A DNA stretch of 64,000 nt from Flammulina velutipes (lineage: Eukaryota > Basidiomycota > Agaricomycetes > Agaricales > Physalacriaceae): assembly GCA_011800155.1 (NCBI GenBank), contig CM022375.1:1-64000 (forward strand). The letters run 5' to 3'. Numbering within the stretch: the first letter of the stretch is position 1; each line of letters begins with the position of its first letter. Below, piece after piece: positions 44,193 to 55,617 of this stretch. Made by a program: the position numbers and the translations under genes. The notes beneath the pieces are model-generated. The model saw nothing but the letters and a program-made list of their open reading frames with translations. It had not been told where the DNA came from and ran no database searches.

Positions 44193-46939
44193 TCTACCTT
44201 GCCTGTAGTTACAGTTGAACGTGGTGGAGAAATCAAGGCTTAGTTTTGGATTTTGATAATATAAGAAAGACAGGGTTATTACAAATGGCTGGTAGAGCTA
44301 TACAGAATTTTCGAAAATCCTTGTGTGGTCGTGTTGCCTAGGACCCCGGAACGTCGACCTTCCCCATCCCAAGAAAGGGAAGTGAAGCAGAACGATGGAA
44401 TCATCACAGCGCTCCCTTGCCTTGACTCTCGTCATCTTGTCCGTGGTTGGTCATCGTTGGAAAGAAAGGAGCAAACACGACAATGATATGAAAGGGCAAC
44501 GTCGACTCATCGCCTATGCGAGAGAGAAGGTCGAGCACGACAGTAAAGGAATCGTCGAGATCTTGAAATTCCAGAAAGACCTCACAATGCAGTAGCGATG
44601 TGTAGATGTTCGCCCACGAACCGTCGCAGCCGGATGCGCGAGCGCAAGGTGAAGAACAAATCGTAGAATTCAAGCAACGAGCCTCCCTTCGGAGAAAAGA
44701 CACAGAAAAAAGAATTGAATTCCGCGAGTAGGAAGGGACATCATTACACGAGTATGACGAAGTGGAAGACGGGCATCCTCCACCCTAAGCTGTGTTCTCC
44801 TATTCTCCATCCATGCTGATCTCCCAGACCGATGCGCGAATGTCGAAGGTTTGGCGTCGGCGGAGACGACAGTCTCATGCATAGGAGAGGTTCCCCAGAT
44901 CATCGCAGGAGAAGGAAACGTAGGTATGTAACCTCAATTCCGATATCTACATGTTCGTTAGTGTATGCAAAATTACGGAGGAAAGTCAACATACCAGGTG
45001 ATGCCCGCTCCCTTCATGGACATCCGTCGGAGGTACACCTCGAAGGTCATCATACGCCATACCAGGGAGCTCTGGGCTTCATCCCATTCCTGACGCAACG
45101 CAAACTCGACGTTCGCGAACATGTCCTCTCAATTCCCGGAACGACGATGCTGTTAGGCAGCGTCCATGGTTCGGCGTCGGAAAAAAATGAGGGTCTCGGG
45201 CATTATATGCGGCACAGCACGAAGAAGAGGGTACCCAAATCGTAAGGATATGAATGAATGTTGGTTCTAAACTTTCTACGTTCATCATCGTTCGTACACG
45301 AAGATTTAGGGAGGGAGTCAACGTACGAGGCATAGGCGGCGATTCGCGTCAAGGTCCAAGACCAACAGCAGTGCGAAAACGAATGTGAAGCGTCCGTGCG
45401 TGTCTGCATGCATTTTACAACATAGCCGTCCAAAGCCCCGCTTCTAGCCTGGCATCAGAATCACCGCCAACGCGCCACGTCCAAAACGCCAAACGACGCA
45501 GCGAGCACCATCCTCAGTGGGCCAGGGAGACGTTGGGACATGACCATTGGGTAGTGTATCCTTTCGGCCAAAGCGCATGCCGACGAGAGGAAGGAGGTAC
45601 GGGCTATAAACGTTCAAAGCTACGAGCGTGTTTAGAAACGGAGACTGCGGTTATAACCAAACGCACCTAGCGAGCGAGCTCTTTCACCATTTCATGGTCT
45701 CCTTATACTCGGCAAAGAGTCGTCGTTCACCGTTTGCTTCGCGAAGGGCGTATCAGACGTGGCGCCTACACGTCGCTCAGCCAAATAAAGAGGATGCTCT
45801 GAACATGCACACATGTCGTCGCAGGTTCGACCGTTAGTTTCGCCATGGTGGTAGGGGACAAGAAGGTCAAATGCCTGCCGCCCGACGCGCTCACGATCAA
45901 ATCACGTTCCTGACATCGCGCCCACAGAACGTCAACTCAGAACCAAGGTTACTATTACAATGTGTTTAGCTTTCACAGAAGTCAATACTCGACGCGAGAA
46001 ATTAGGTTAGAAATCGGGCAGCCATATTTCAACGGCCACCGACCATTTACCTATGGAAATGAGGACTCTGACCTGGCGTGTAGGGGCTATATAGGGACAC
46101 ATCGATGTCACAAATCCCTGTTGTAGTGATATCGAGGGTTACATCTCAAATCTGCGCGACAAATTTTGACGCGGGATTACATAACAATGTCAGGCAGCTA
46201 ACGCGTACTGAATAGAATGCTTCGAACGACTATATGCGTCCAGAATGTTTGACGCAGACCTACGCGTCTAAATCTTCAACATTGCCACCGACGCCAACTA
46301 AATATTAAGTACTATACTGATAGTGGGTTCACATATGGACATCAAGTGCAGTAAGTGATGACATACATCCAGAAGGCGACGTCACATTTCTCTACACTTT
46401 GATTACCTTATGGCGTACGCAAGTCTAAACAAGGTTATTCAGCTACTTTAAACTGTGTTCAATTCGATTTGGTTCGATGTTCATAAGGCGCGTCTCTCCC
46501 CTGAGCTAGCCATGACCTGTGAGCTTGGGAAAACGAAGTCGATGCGCTCTCCCATTCGGAGCTGCGTGGAACCAATGTCTCGTCATCGTCCTGATACCTG
46601 AACCAAAGAACAAGCTGGAGGAACGAAATGGTAAGCACACACATCTTCCATATGACGGGATTGTATAGATGATACGCACCAGTATATCCCCAAACCCATT
46701 ATCCGACTGCAGCCATCTAGTTACTACTCCGAATTTGTTTGCAAGAAAGATCCGAGTCGTTGTCTTTTCAGACTGCTGGAAGTCGGGAGTTGTCAGCTGC
46801 AATGATTCGGACTCCTCCAAGCCGCCTTCCTCTACCGTTCTTTTTACCTTGCAGAATCAACACAGATGTCTGGTGATCGACTACGCCACAACGGGATATG
46901 ATCGAGATCATCTCCTTGCGCCCTTCCCACTGACTCGAG
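44193..46939. other. long stretch without a supported gene
   Basis: Minus-strand pieces (44404-44703, 44670-44903, and around 45330-45420 with RFTFVFALLLVLDLDANRRL) look like scattered exons of an unrecognised membrane protein. I could not assemble them. The rest, including 45840-46460, shows nothing. Confidence 0.35.
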
Positions 46940-47251
46940 GTGGTCGCAAATTTCCCTCAAGAGCTCGTTAATCACATTTTCGAATTCCTGCACGACGACC
47001 CCGCCTCTCCGCTCAAAGCCGCCACAGTCTGCCGTCGTTGGTCTACTCCTATTCCCGATATCCTCTATCGTTCGTCGATCTGTGGCGTACCAGTTGGCAC
47101 AAATAGGGAACACAACCCGCCTTCACGTATCCTCCGGACATCCTCCATCATTGGCATTCTCGCCGAGCGCCCACACCTTGCTCTCCGCATGGAGAAAATC
47201 TCGATTTGGATGTCTATAACCTACAATAGTGGCCCGTCCTGGGTCGTTTGA
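46940..47251 (+). pseudogene. F-box motif fragment
   Basis: The plus frame reads FPQELVNHIFEFLHDDPASP and LKAATVCRRWSTPIPDILYR, a textbook F-box of the type found in mushroom F-box/LRR-like proteins, then RILRTSSIIGILAERPHLAL. No upstream ATG is in frame before a stop (the first codon shown is GTG), and the frame ends after about 100 codons with no continuing exon found. Probably a truncated gene. Confidence 0.6.
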
Positions 47252-47557
47252 ATCGATACAACGGTCCACCTGGTTATGCAGCCAAGTATGAATTCGTTCA
47301 TCAACTATCGATGCTGCTTCTCGTCCCTAATATATCTTAAACTGGATGCGACGTATAACGATTCCCTAAAACGCACTGCAATTGTTTTGGATATAATAAC
47401 GCGATGCAACACATACGCGCTCGAGGAACCTGAACTCGTTCTATACGAGATGTAAAGCCTGACCTAGTTACAATTCAATTTAATGGTTGAGATGCGGGTT
47501 CACTTCAAATTTGAACTGAAGCTAACTGGAATACCAAATCATTGACTGGGATGACCA
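47252..47557. other. no supported gene
   Basis: Downstream of the F-box fragment. May contain degraded continuation, but nothing is recognisable. Confidence 0.35.
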
Positions 47558-47945
47558 TTAGAAGGTTTCTTCAGAATTCATAGGTTGTTGAGCTTTTAGC
47601 ATATTCAACATATAAGTAGTAGTGATATCAACACTGGTGCCCTCCAATTCACTTGGAGTTGGATTGGGAGTGCCCGCCACTTCACTTGCACTTGAATTGA
47701 GTGCGCACATCAATTCACTCTGATTTGAGTTGAGCGCATCCTCCAATTCACTTGCAGTTGAATTGAACGCGCCCGCCACTTCACTCGTATTTGAATTGAG
47801 CGCGCGCATCAATTCACTCTGATTTGAATTGAGCACGCCCTTGCAATCCACTTGCATTGAATTGAGCGCACCTGCCACTTCACTTGAATTGACAGAGAGC
47901 ACATACATTCACTCAAAGTTGAATTGGGAGCGGCCGTGACGTTCA
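47558..47945 (-). repeat. 33-bp minisatellite with open frame
   Basis: At least eight units of about 33 bp, each encoding an 11-residue block such as ALNSNQSELMR, ALNSNTSEVAG or AFNSTASELED, run on the minus strand in an open frame ending GEETF-like at 47558. Units alternate between SELM and SEVAG types, so the array probably grew as a 66-bp dimer. The pattern repeats N-glycosylation-like NxS/T sites. A unit upstream of 47908 is out of frame. No start with a signal peptide was found, so it may be a relic of a repetitive surface protein or a non-coding repeat. Confidence 0.65.
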
Positions 47946-49856
47946 CTATATGAAATAACCGTTTACCAGCTACCGCACCCTTCCGCAAACCCACCCTATC
48001 ACTTGATCTCCCCCAAACAATTCTACGTGCGGCCTGACTGATTGTGCTACTCGCAAATCACCGCTCAATGCACTAACGATACAGACGGCGAGTAAGCAAA
48101 AGAAAAACAAGTGCGTGAAGACGTACCTGCTGCGCGCCGTGTTGCCCCAGCGTTTCCTACGGAGTTCCGTCATCTTCTGCAGTTCACTGCGAAGACGCTG
48201 CTCCCAGCGCCTATATCTCATCCTCCCACCTCCATTCTATCCGAATCGAGTAAATGTGTCCTGCGTCAACAACGAGCGTGGCGTGGGTCGTTCTGTGCAT
48301 GCACAAGATGTCATTTACGGGTTGAAAGTTTGTCCACGAACGTTCAGTTGATTCCATGCAGCGCAACTCCGGATAGAGTGCGTGGGGGGCACAGCGGACA
48401 AAAAATAGATGGGGGAAAGAAAGCGACAGCAGTGATAAGGATAGTCGCCAATGGAGAGAATAAGGAGATAGCGCCCACGGGCCGCCGCCCAGAAACCTTG
48501 AGTTGCTGGCAGGATGGACCGCTATGGTAGCCGCGACGTCTGGACGGAAAATCAGCCACCTAGAGCCCTGCAAGCTATATGGAACGTCAGAAACGCACGA
48601 ACATTAGGTAACAAAGGTGTAAACTCGTGGGTTCTGTGGCCGTGAAGGCGTCGTACTAACACGCACTTCTTGACACCCTCGACCCAGTCCAAGGGCGTCA
48701 GTCTTTGGGTGGCAAGAAGTGGTAGAGAAAACTGGAGATAATAATGAACAAGACGCATACCTGCTCATGGTCTTGCGGCCTCACTGTCCGGAGTTGGTGG
48801 ATTCTGGAAACGGCACAAGTTGGTTTGCATGATGTATCGGGAGAGCGCGGGGTGTGCGAACACAGCAAAAACGGTGCATTACGGGTAGAGGTGAGGTGGC
48901 TGAAGTGCTGAGTCATCCCGAAGGGCGGGGAGCGAGATAGAAATCTGGTAGCGGTTATGAGGCAAGGTTCGTGAACGGCAAGGTGTATTGGCTTAAGATG
49001 AGGTAAGTGAAAGTGGTATGAATAGGAAGAATATATCACATACCGTTATGAGGCCTCTGAGCCGAGTCGTTGCGTGGAGATGAATTGCACTGTGCACATG
49101 AGAGGTCCGGTCTGTAGCGGGACTAGTTCTGTCAATATTCATCTCCTCGCGGCAGGCTGATCCCACGCACCTCTCAGACCTCCCAGTACACACTCTCAAC
49201 CCTCCTGTATCCCTTGTTGATGTGCATCGAGTCGTTGTGGCCAGAGACGTGTCGGGTGCAAGAGGTGGACGATCTCGGAATCGGGTACACTGATGGGCTC
49301 GCGTGGTTGATGTATCGGGGATATCCGACGGCTTCGGCTGAACAGGTTATGTGGCGAGGGCCAAATCTATACCCTCACCAACGAGAGTATACATTTGGAA
49401 TCTATGCCGTGCAATATATTGGGTCCCACACGAGGTGTTGAGGTTGAAAGGTACTTGTTAGTGATACAATTGAACCGTAAGAACTTCAGCCGGGAAAGGA
49501 TCATCAAAAAACGTGAGAGCCACGCGAGTCTCGCGCGACCAAATCTGTGTAGGGAATTCAGAGATCGTCCACCTCGTGGTCGGGTGCATTGACGGTGATG
49601 GTGCAAAGGCAAGAATGATCCGATTATGTCATCGTTTGACTGGCGCACGCATAGTCCGTCATTCAATCAATTCGTAAAACGGGGTACGGTTTCGAAGTAG
49701 TTGTAAGTATGTGGACAACATAATCATTAGCACATGGCACTTTCAACACAAATCGTGAATTGGACTCGTTATGGCAGGTGCACCGTATGTTTCTTGGCGG
49801 TCGAGAATGTTCAGTTCGACGAGTTGACTCCTTGTACTTTTACATGTGCCTTTCTG
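47946..49856. other. no supported gene
   Basis: Many short frames on both strands without motifs. A plus frame at 49214-49441 is protein-like but unrecognised. Confidence 0.35.
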
Positions 49857-50270
49857 TCATTCCTTTCTGTATTCAACTCCGTCTACTGTGCGAAATGAAG
49901 ATGTTGTATTGCTATTGGAATCAATGACAATGTATGGAGTTGTATTCGACGTTATGTTATAACCCTTGCTTCCACTGCACCCGTCATCTACGAAACTCGC
50001 AGGGTCGATCGAAAAAGTCCCGGGGATATATTCCGGTTGTGGCGTGAACGGGCCCTCCGGCTTGTCCCCTACGGCGACGCCAATGCGGAAGATACCTTCC
50101 TTGTCTCTGGCAGGAAAGAATAGGTAGAATTTCCCATCCTTTGTCGCGGCATCGGGTGCCAGGGCTGTTTGGAGACCCAAGGCACGTCGTCGTGCGCGGA
50201 CTCAGGATTGGCGGAATAAATGTGGGTTATGAGGGGCTTTGCATCGGACATGATGAGATGGGCATTGGGA
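49857..50270 (-). pseudogene. GH43 glycoside hydrolase relic
   Basis: Minus strand. MSDAKPLITHIYSANPESAH is joined directly to DDVPWVSKQ, then in the next frame LAPDAATKDGKFYLFFPARD, GIFRIGVAVGDKPEGPFTPQ and EYIPGTFSIDPASFVDDG. These are signature parts of a GH43 beta-xylosidase/arabinofuranosidase-like enzyme, including the SIDPASF Asp. Two lesions are visible: an internal deletion between NPESAH and DDVPW that removes the segment expected to hold the catalytic base, and loss of one G (TGGCACCC where TGGGCACCC is expected, near 50168). The C-terminal half is absent. Confidence 0.75.
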
Positions 50271-50332
50271 GATGTCGAATGCCTGAAGATGCCCTTCTTA
50301 TAAGAATTAGCCAGTTGGTGGCGGCTCAATCA

Positions 50333-51397
50333 CGAGCTAGGGATTAAGCTGTGGTTTTTCCGGCCTAGGACTATTGTGGCGATCACGGAAATACTACGTT
50401 CAGATAAACCGAGAAAACACTTATCATTAGACTCGCTTGCATATGGTCGGGAAGGACAAAGAGGTGGCCTCTGGTCCTGGTTTACTTCGACGGGAAGAGA
50501 AATCAACGGAGGAGGGTTTGCGTTGAGCCTGCAATCAACATCGAAATCAATGAATGAAGTCGGGCGCCTACTAGCTCTCACCAGGTGATGCAGTATTCCA
50601 TGCCGGCGCTATAGATAATGGATCCACGATGTTGAGTACAAGCTCAAGGATACTCAACCTGCTACCTTCTATATATCAGTGGCATTCAAAACGGCAGAAC
50701 GAGGGTGCAAACCTAGGAGGTTCAACCGTTCTGGGAGGTTCAAATATGTATCTTCACTTGATATTCATGAAAACCTGGAAAGGCGAGACGTCGCCCTCTT
50801 CTCTAAGTTCACCAGACCAGCGATGGGAACTGCTTAGGCACTACACTTTTCTAATCACTTGCTAGGGTGTACATCCGAAAGGCGCGCCGGAGGAAAGTGA
50901 GAAACCCATCGGCCACCCCCATGCTCGTCGTCGTTGATATAAGAATGCCGGAAAATGCCGGACCTGTTCCTACTGTAACAAACACGTGTTATGCACTCTT
51001 TCTTTGTTTTACGTCCAGTACTTGGAAAGTTATAGATTATGCTCTGCTTCATAACCACGCCGACACCTCTCGAGATGAATCTGTTCTGCTGTCCATTTTG
51101 TCTTTCTAAACTCGCGTAATCTGGAGCATACCGGGAGCTCCGAATCAACTCAATATCGAGACGTATTGGTGGCGTCCATCGGATTGACGCAACTTCTCGC
51201 TTATCTTGTTGGCTCCTGGGCTTTGTTACTGCTGCATGACTGTGCAAAAACAGTTTACGTCAATATAGCAAGCAATCCGTTAGCCTCTTACTCGAAATCG
51301 GTGCATGCAAGCCGTATCGCGTACGTCACACTCCAAGCTCTCCAGTCATATAGGTACAGGAACGTTGAATGAAATTGACTCGTCAACAGACCTCAAG
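50333..51397. other. upstream region of the sugar transporter, no supported gene
   Basis: Frames at 50376-50588 and 50855-51247 have no recognisable content. Confidence 0.4.
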
Positions 51398-53620
51398 ATG
51401 ACCCTTACAAGAACGACAACGCGAGCGCCCACGGACGACAAGCATGCTTCGATGCCGATCTCTGAGCTTGTCGACGGAGAACTAGCGTACCAGAGCTTGA
51501 TTGATCCTGGGAAGACTTGGTACAATAACGCACGGTACTTAATTCGAGCGCTTACCGAAATAGGACTGACTCTTTGCCCGAGGTTGGCGAAACTCACAGT
51601 CTACATCGTGATTCTGTACGTGCTTCCTTATCTTTGAAATCATCATGATTGACACATCCAAATAGCCTCCTGACATCTTCGACTACGGGATATGACGATT
51701 CTGGTATCAATGCGCTACAATCCCTACCACAATGGTTTATCTACTTTGGTCATCCCACCCGATCCAAGCTTGGTTGGATGGTCGCGATGCTTGTACATTT
51801 TCAAGTCATAAAATCGTAAAGACTACTTACTTTTCACCGTATTTAGAGCGTCGGAGCATTTGCTGGTACCTTGGTTTCACCTTACTGTGCCGACATGTTT
51901 GGGAGGAAGAAGACACTTACCATCGGCAACGTTCTCATGATTATCGGTTCAGCTCTGCAAGCCGCCTCTCAATCTGTTGGTATGTTCATGGGCTCACGGT
52001 AAGCTTCTGATATTTCTTACCATTCGTGATCACTAATGGCCCCGAAGAGTAATCATTGGTATCGGACTCACCTTTGCAAACAGTGGCGCACCTATCTTAA
52101 TCGCGGAGATCGCATATCCACCTTACCGCGTAGCGCAGTCCTCCGTTTATCTTGGCCTGATCTATTCCGGGTCTCTAATGTTTGTCCGATCCTTCTGCAA
52201 CTATACATTTCGGCGTGACTGTTCATTTTAGCGCCGCCTGGACGACGTATGGGACGTCACATATGGAAAATGATTGGGCATGGCGTATCCCCTCTATAAT
52301 TCAAACGGAGACACCACTACTGCAAGTTTTGCTCATCTGGCTCATCCCGGAGAGCCCGAGATGGCTAGTAAGTCAAGGGAGGGATGAGGAAGCGTTAGAT
52401 ATACTCGCGTATTATCACGGAGATGGAGATCGGTCTGTTATGCTATACTAATGACCTTTTACGAACCAATGCTCATCGATTTCAACAGGAACGATCTTCT
52501 GGTTTCATACGAGTTCGAATTGATCAAGGCTACTGTAGATGTAGAAGGTATCTACGTCGAGCCCTGTGTTTTCGGCGTACCGTTAATCACTCCTCGGCGC
52601 ACGAGGACGGAAGCTATAAAGCTCTGTTTACCGAACGAGGAAACCTCAGGCGCTTACGCACAGTTATTCCTCTTGCATTTTTCGCGCAGATATCAGGGGT
52701 TACACTAGCGGCGTTCTATCTGAACATCATCCTCATTCAAGTGGGTATTACTAAGCCGTTAACTCAAGTACGCACACTCCTTCTAAACTCTACCGCTAAT
52801 TGTTAACCCCACCTTAGCTCTTGGGGCGACGACCTTGACTTTCAATAACTCTCGACCCTGCAATCGCGCAAAAGAGATTCCAGAGTGAGAGGAAGGCGTT
52901 TATCATGTTCCTTATCTCTTCTATAACAGTGCTCGTCCTCTTCTCAATGGAGACTATCTGCTTTGCGGTGTATAGTGAGACAGGACATAAGGCTGCCGCC
53001 AATGCATTCATCGCATTCGTCTTCCTGTCATTCGGAGCTCTGAAGTCAGTCGGTTTCAATGGACGTAAGCATACGGTATTAACATCGTATTAGCGTGGCG
53101 TTCGTCCCATTACTAGTGGGATATACGATCGAGATCTTTCCCTATCGCACCAGAGCGAAGGGCATGAATTTATTCTATTCAGCGGTTGCCCTAGCTGGAA
53201 TATTTAATGCAGAGGTGAACCCCATTGCGTTAGGTACGTGTCGTCGCCCATCTGTTTCATTGCTGACGTTTTCTCAGACTCGATCGGATGGAAGCTTTTT
53301 GTAAGTCATCGAGATGTTGTATAAAACATATTATAATCTGAAAATACGTGTAGTTGGTCTACGTTGGATGGTTAGCGCTCACCGTACTGTTCATCTACCT
53401 ATGTGCGTACTGTGCTGCCCTTTATCTGAGTTATGCATGCTGACTTCGACTGGGAATAGTCATCGTCGGGACGAAAGGACGTACCTTGGAGGAGACAGCT
53501 GCTGTGTTTGACGAGAAATCCGAAGAAGCGCATCAACACAGACACGCAGCACATGAGAAGCACGATGACGACGCTGGAGGAGAAGGAGACATGGTACCTG
53601 ATTTACCAACACAATACTAA
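51398..53620 (+). pseudogene. MFS sugar transporter carrying a 79-bp internal inversion
   Basis: Start ATG 51398, stop 53618-53620, about ten exons with good splice sites. In order: ISELVDGELAYQSLIDPGKT, TTGYDDSGINALQSLPQW, GAFAGTLVSPYCADMFGRKK, QSVGMFMGSR | VIIGIGLTFA, AAWTTYGTSHMENDWAWRIP, the PESPRWLVSQGRDEEAL motif, YEFELIKATVD, RRLRTVIPLAFFAQISGVTL, MFLISSITVLVLFSMETICF, TIEIFPYRTRAKGM, VNPIAL and VGTKGRTLEETAAVFDE, ending in a His/Asp-rich tail. This is a lactose-permease/hexose-type plasma-membrane sugar porter. The helix-7/8 piece is on the wrong strand at 52820-52898. The gene would otherwise be intact, so the product is interrupted. Confidence 0.8.
52820..52898 (-). other. Inverted exon segment of the sugar transporter
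   Basis: Read on the minus strand this segment codes AFLSLWNLFCAIAGSRVIES and QGRRPK. Flipped back in place it joins in frame with FIMFLISSITVL on its right, giving the usual GRRP-x-F order of sugar porters. On the plus strand as it stands, it gives LLGRRP and a stop. The segment follows an intron acceptor (CACCTTAG, 52810-52817). Confidence 0.75.
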
Positions 53621-53761
53621 GGAGTAGAAGTCTAGGTATTGCACGAGCCAATGATAAAAATATCACTGCGACTTCGGTAGAGTTCAATGATTCTCATCCA
53701 TGCGTTGAACGAGCCCCACGGACAATTCTACGGGCTGGTAATAACATATCTTTCGAACCAT

Positions 53762-55276
53762 CTAACCCAATACCATCCGATGAGACCATCCACCGGGGCC
53801 CAGAAGCTTTCCATTCAACTCAACATGCCTCTTCGCCGTCATCATCTCTATCTCCCTCTCATGAGAGAAAAGCAAGACCTTATACCTTCGTCTACCCTCC
53901 GGCCGTGAGCCCGGGAGCTCAGCAAAATCGACATTCTCGCTTGGGTGCGCAATGTTATGGCTAGTTGTCCAAGAGTAAGTAAATGCTTGATCCAACGCAG
54001 ATAAATTTGAACTTACACGTCAAGGCAATGATTCACGACCTGATATCTTCGCCGACCACCCGGAGTATCAGCAGGCCGATCCCGACATCCAACACACTCG
54101 TAGAGGAAATCGACAGTCGGAGATTCGACAGCGAAGAACCCATCGGGCGTGGAGCCGTCCTCGCTTACTCTGATGATCTCCGTGTTCAAAGTAGTGATAC
54201 TTGAAGATATGTGCAACCTATGCTCACTTTTAACGACTGGCAAGCAGAAAAGCGAAACCAAACTTACACAAACTCTCCAGTGCATCATATCCCTATCCGG
54301 TGTATCGTCGGAAATCCCCTCACCCACTTCGTGCATAACTGGGCAGGTGCGACATTCAAACAACGTTGGTGTGGCGTCCATGTCCGCTACAGTCGCCGTG
54401 TCCGCATCAAGCCCAGCCAAGCCAATCACTTTTGTCACAATTTCTTCCATCACCTCGTCCTTCCTCAGGACTTTATCTCCACGCCACGGAACTCCCCCAT
54501 GATAGAACCTCCCTGACCTTGTACATCCATCCAAATCCAGCGCTCGATCCGAAACGTCATCGCGCTTGCCGTCGACTAGGCCAGCAACGCAGCAGCTGTG
54601 TGTCATGTACTCCGGGAACCACAACGGCGAGCCAATGGGTGGTGCTTTCTTCCTCTTGCGACTAGCTCCGGGATTTAGATCGACACTGCAGAAGTCCGTA
54701 CAAATAAACACGTTCTTGGCGAGATGTAGGAAGCCATATGCCACCTGCCCCGTTCCCGGCCCCGTTGGGATCTCCCTCCCCGCAACACTGCACATCCGTC
54801 TGTACAGCTGGACTCGCCAGCGAAGGCAGAGCTTGTCCATCTTCCGCATGTCGAAATCGTGCGAATAGACAGAGCGATGATCTGGCCTCTCTAGGATTTC
54901 TTTGACGTGCGGGAATTCGCAAAAGTCGGCTATTGTAGGCAGGTATTTGGGAAGCGGCATGGGTTGTCGGGCTTTCCACTTCCTGAGGGCCACGCTCGCG
55001 TAGAGCTTTCGCTGATTGACGGTCATTAAGTGCCTCTTGAATTTCCGGGCCTCTCGAACTTGTTCGGCGAAGCGGATTACGTCTGCACGGACCTTGTCCC
55101 ATCCTATAATCACGTCAATTAGGGGGAAGAGCGGGAGTATCAAAGGCTTACCGCGATCGGTGAGTGTCGCAGTACCTTTCACACCAGAATGTGTGGAAAA
55201 ATCAAAGAACATGTCGAGATCCTCCATCGCTTCGAGATCTTCCTGGTATCCTAGGGCAGCTAGTCGATCCCATATG
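53762..55276 (-). pseudogene. F-box protein gene, C-terminal half
   Basis: The minus-strand exon starting at 55276 after acceptor GCATAG reads IWDRLAALGYQEDLEAMEDL and stays open for about 400 codons: KYLPTIADFCEFPHVKEILE, RKMDKLCLRWRVQLYRRM, ATPTLFECRTCPVMHEV, FLYECVGCRDRPADTPG. After an intron it continues NIAHPSENVDFAELPGSRPE. This is the long C-terminal region characteristic of mushroom F-box proteins with a C2H2-like tail. No F-box lies upstream: the sequence before the acceptor (RVSSLPIPRAWLRISTAKR then GTAAGT) is unrelated. Phase and sequence fit the broken end of the gene at 38429-39435. Confidence 0.7.
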
Positions 55277-55299
55277 CTATGCAATACATCAGTCCAATG

Positions 55300-55617
55300 C
55301 ATCGTCCGCGAAGTGTTTAACTTACGCTTCGCGGTTGATATCCTCAACCAAGCACGAGGTATCGGCAGCGACGACACGCGCAATACATTGAAATGTCTAA
55401 TCTGCACTGATAGTGCTAGGCTTATCCCGATTCGTTGCTTTACGGTTTAGATTGACGGGTAGGGGTCGGATCGACCCATGATACTCGTACATTGTCAAGC
55501 GAGCTTCATTATGCTAACGGAATTCTTGAGTGAACCGCCTTCTTATCAGACACGACGAGGTATTACGACGAACAATTATGAATACTCCCATCCTCCTCCT
55601 CCTCGAGACAGTATCGC
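55300..55617. other. no supported gene
   Basis: Between the F-box half and the tRNA-synthetase relic. Nothing recognisable, in particular no GH6 N-terminal sequence. Confidence 0.4.

Noticed and set aside
45825..45840. Possible tRNA T-arm (AGGTTCGACC)
   Set aside because: No acceptor or anticodon stems can be formed around it.
47558..47945. CRISPR-like array
   Set aside because: Units are contiguous 33-bp tandem repeats without spacers, in a eukaryotic genome.
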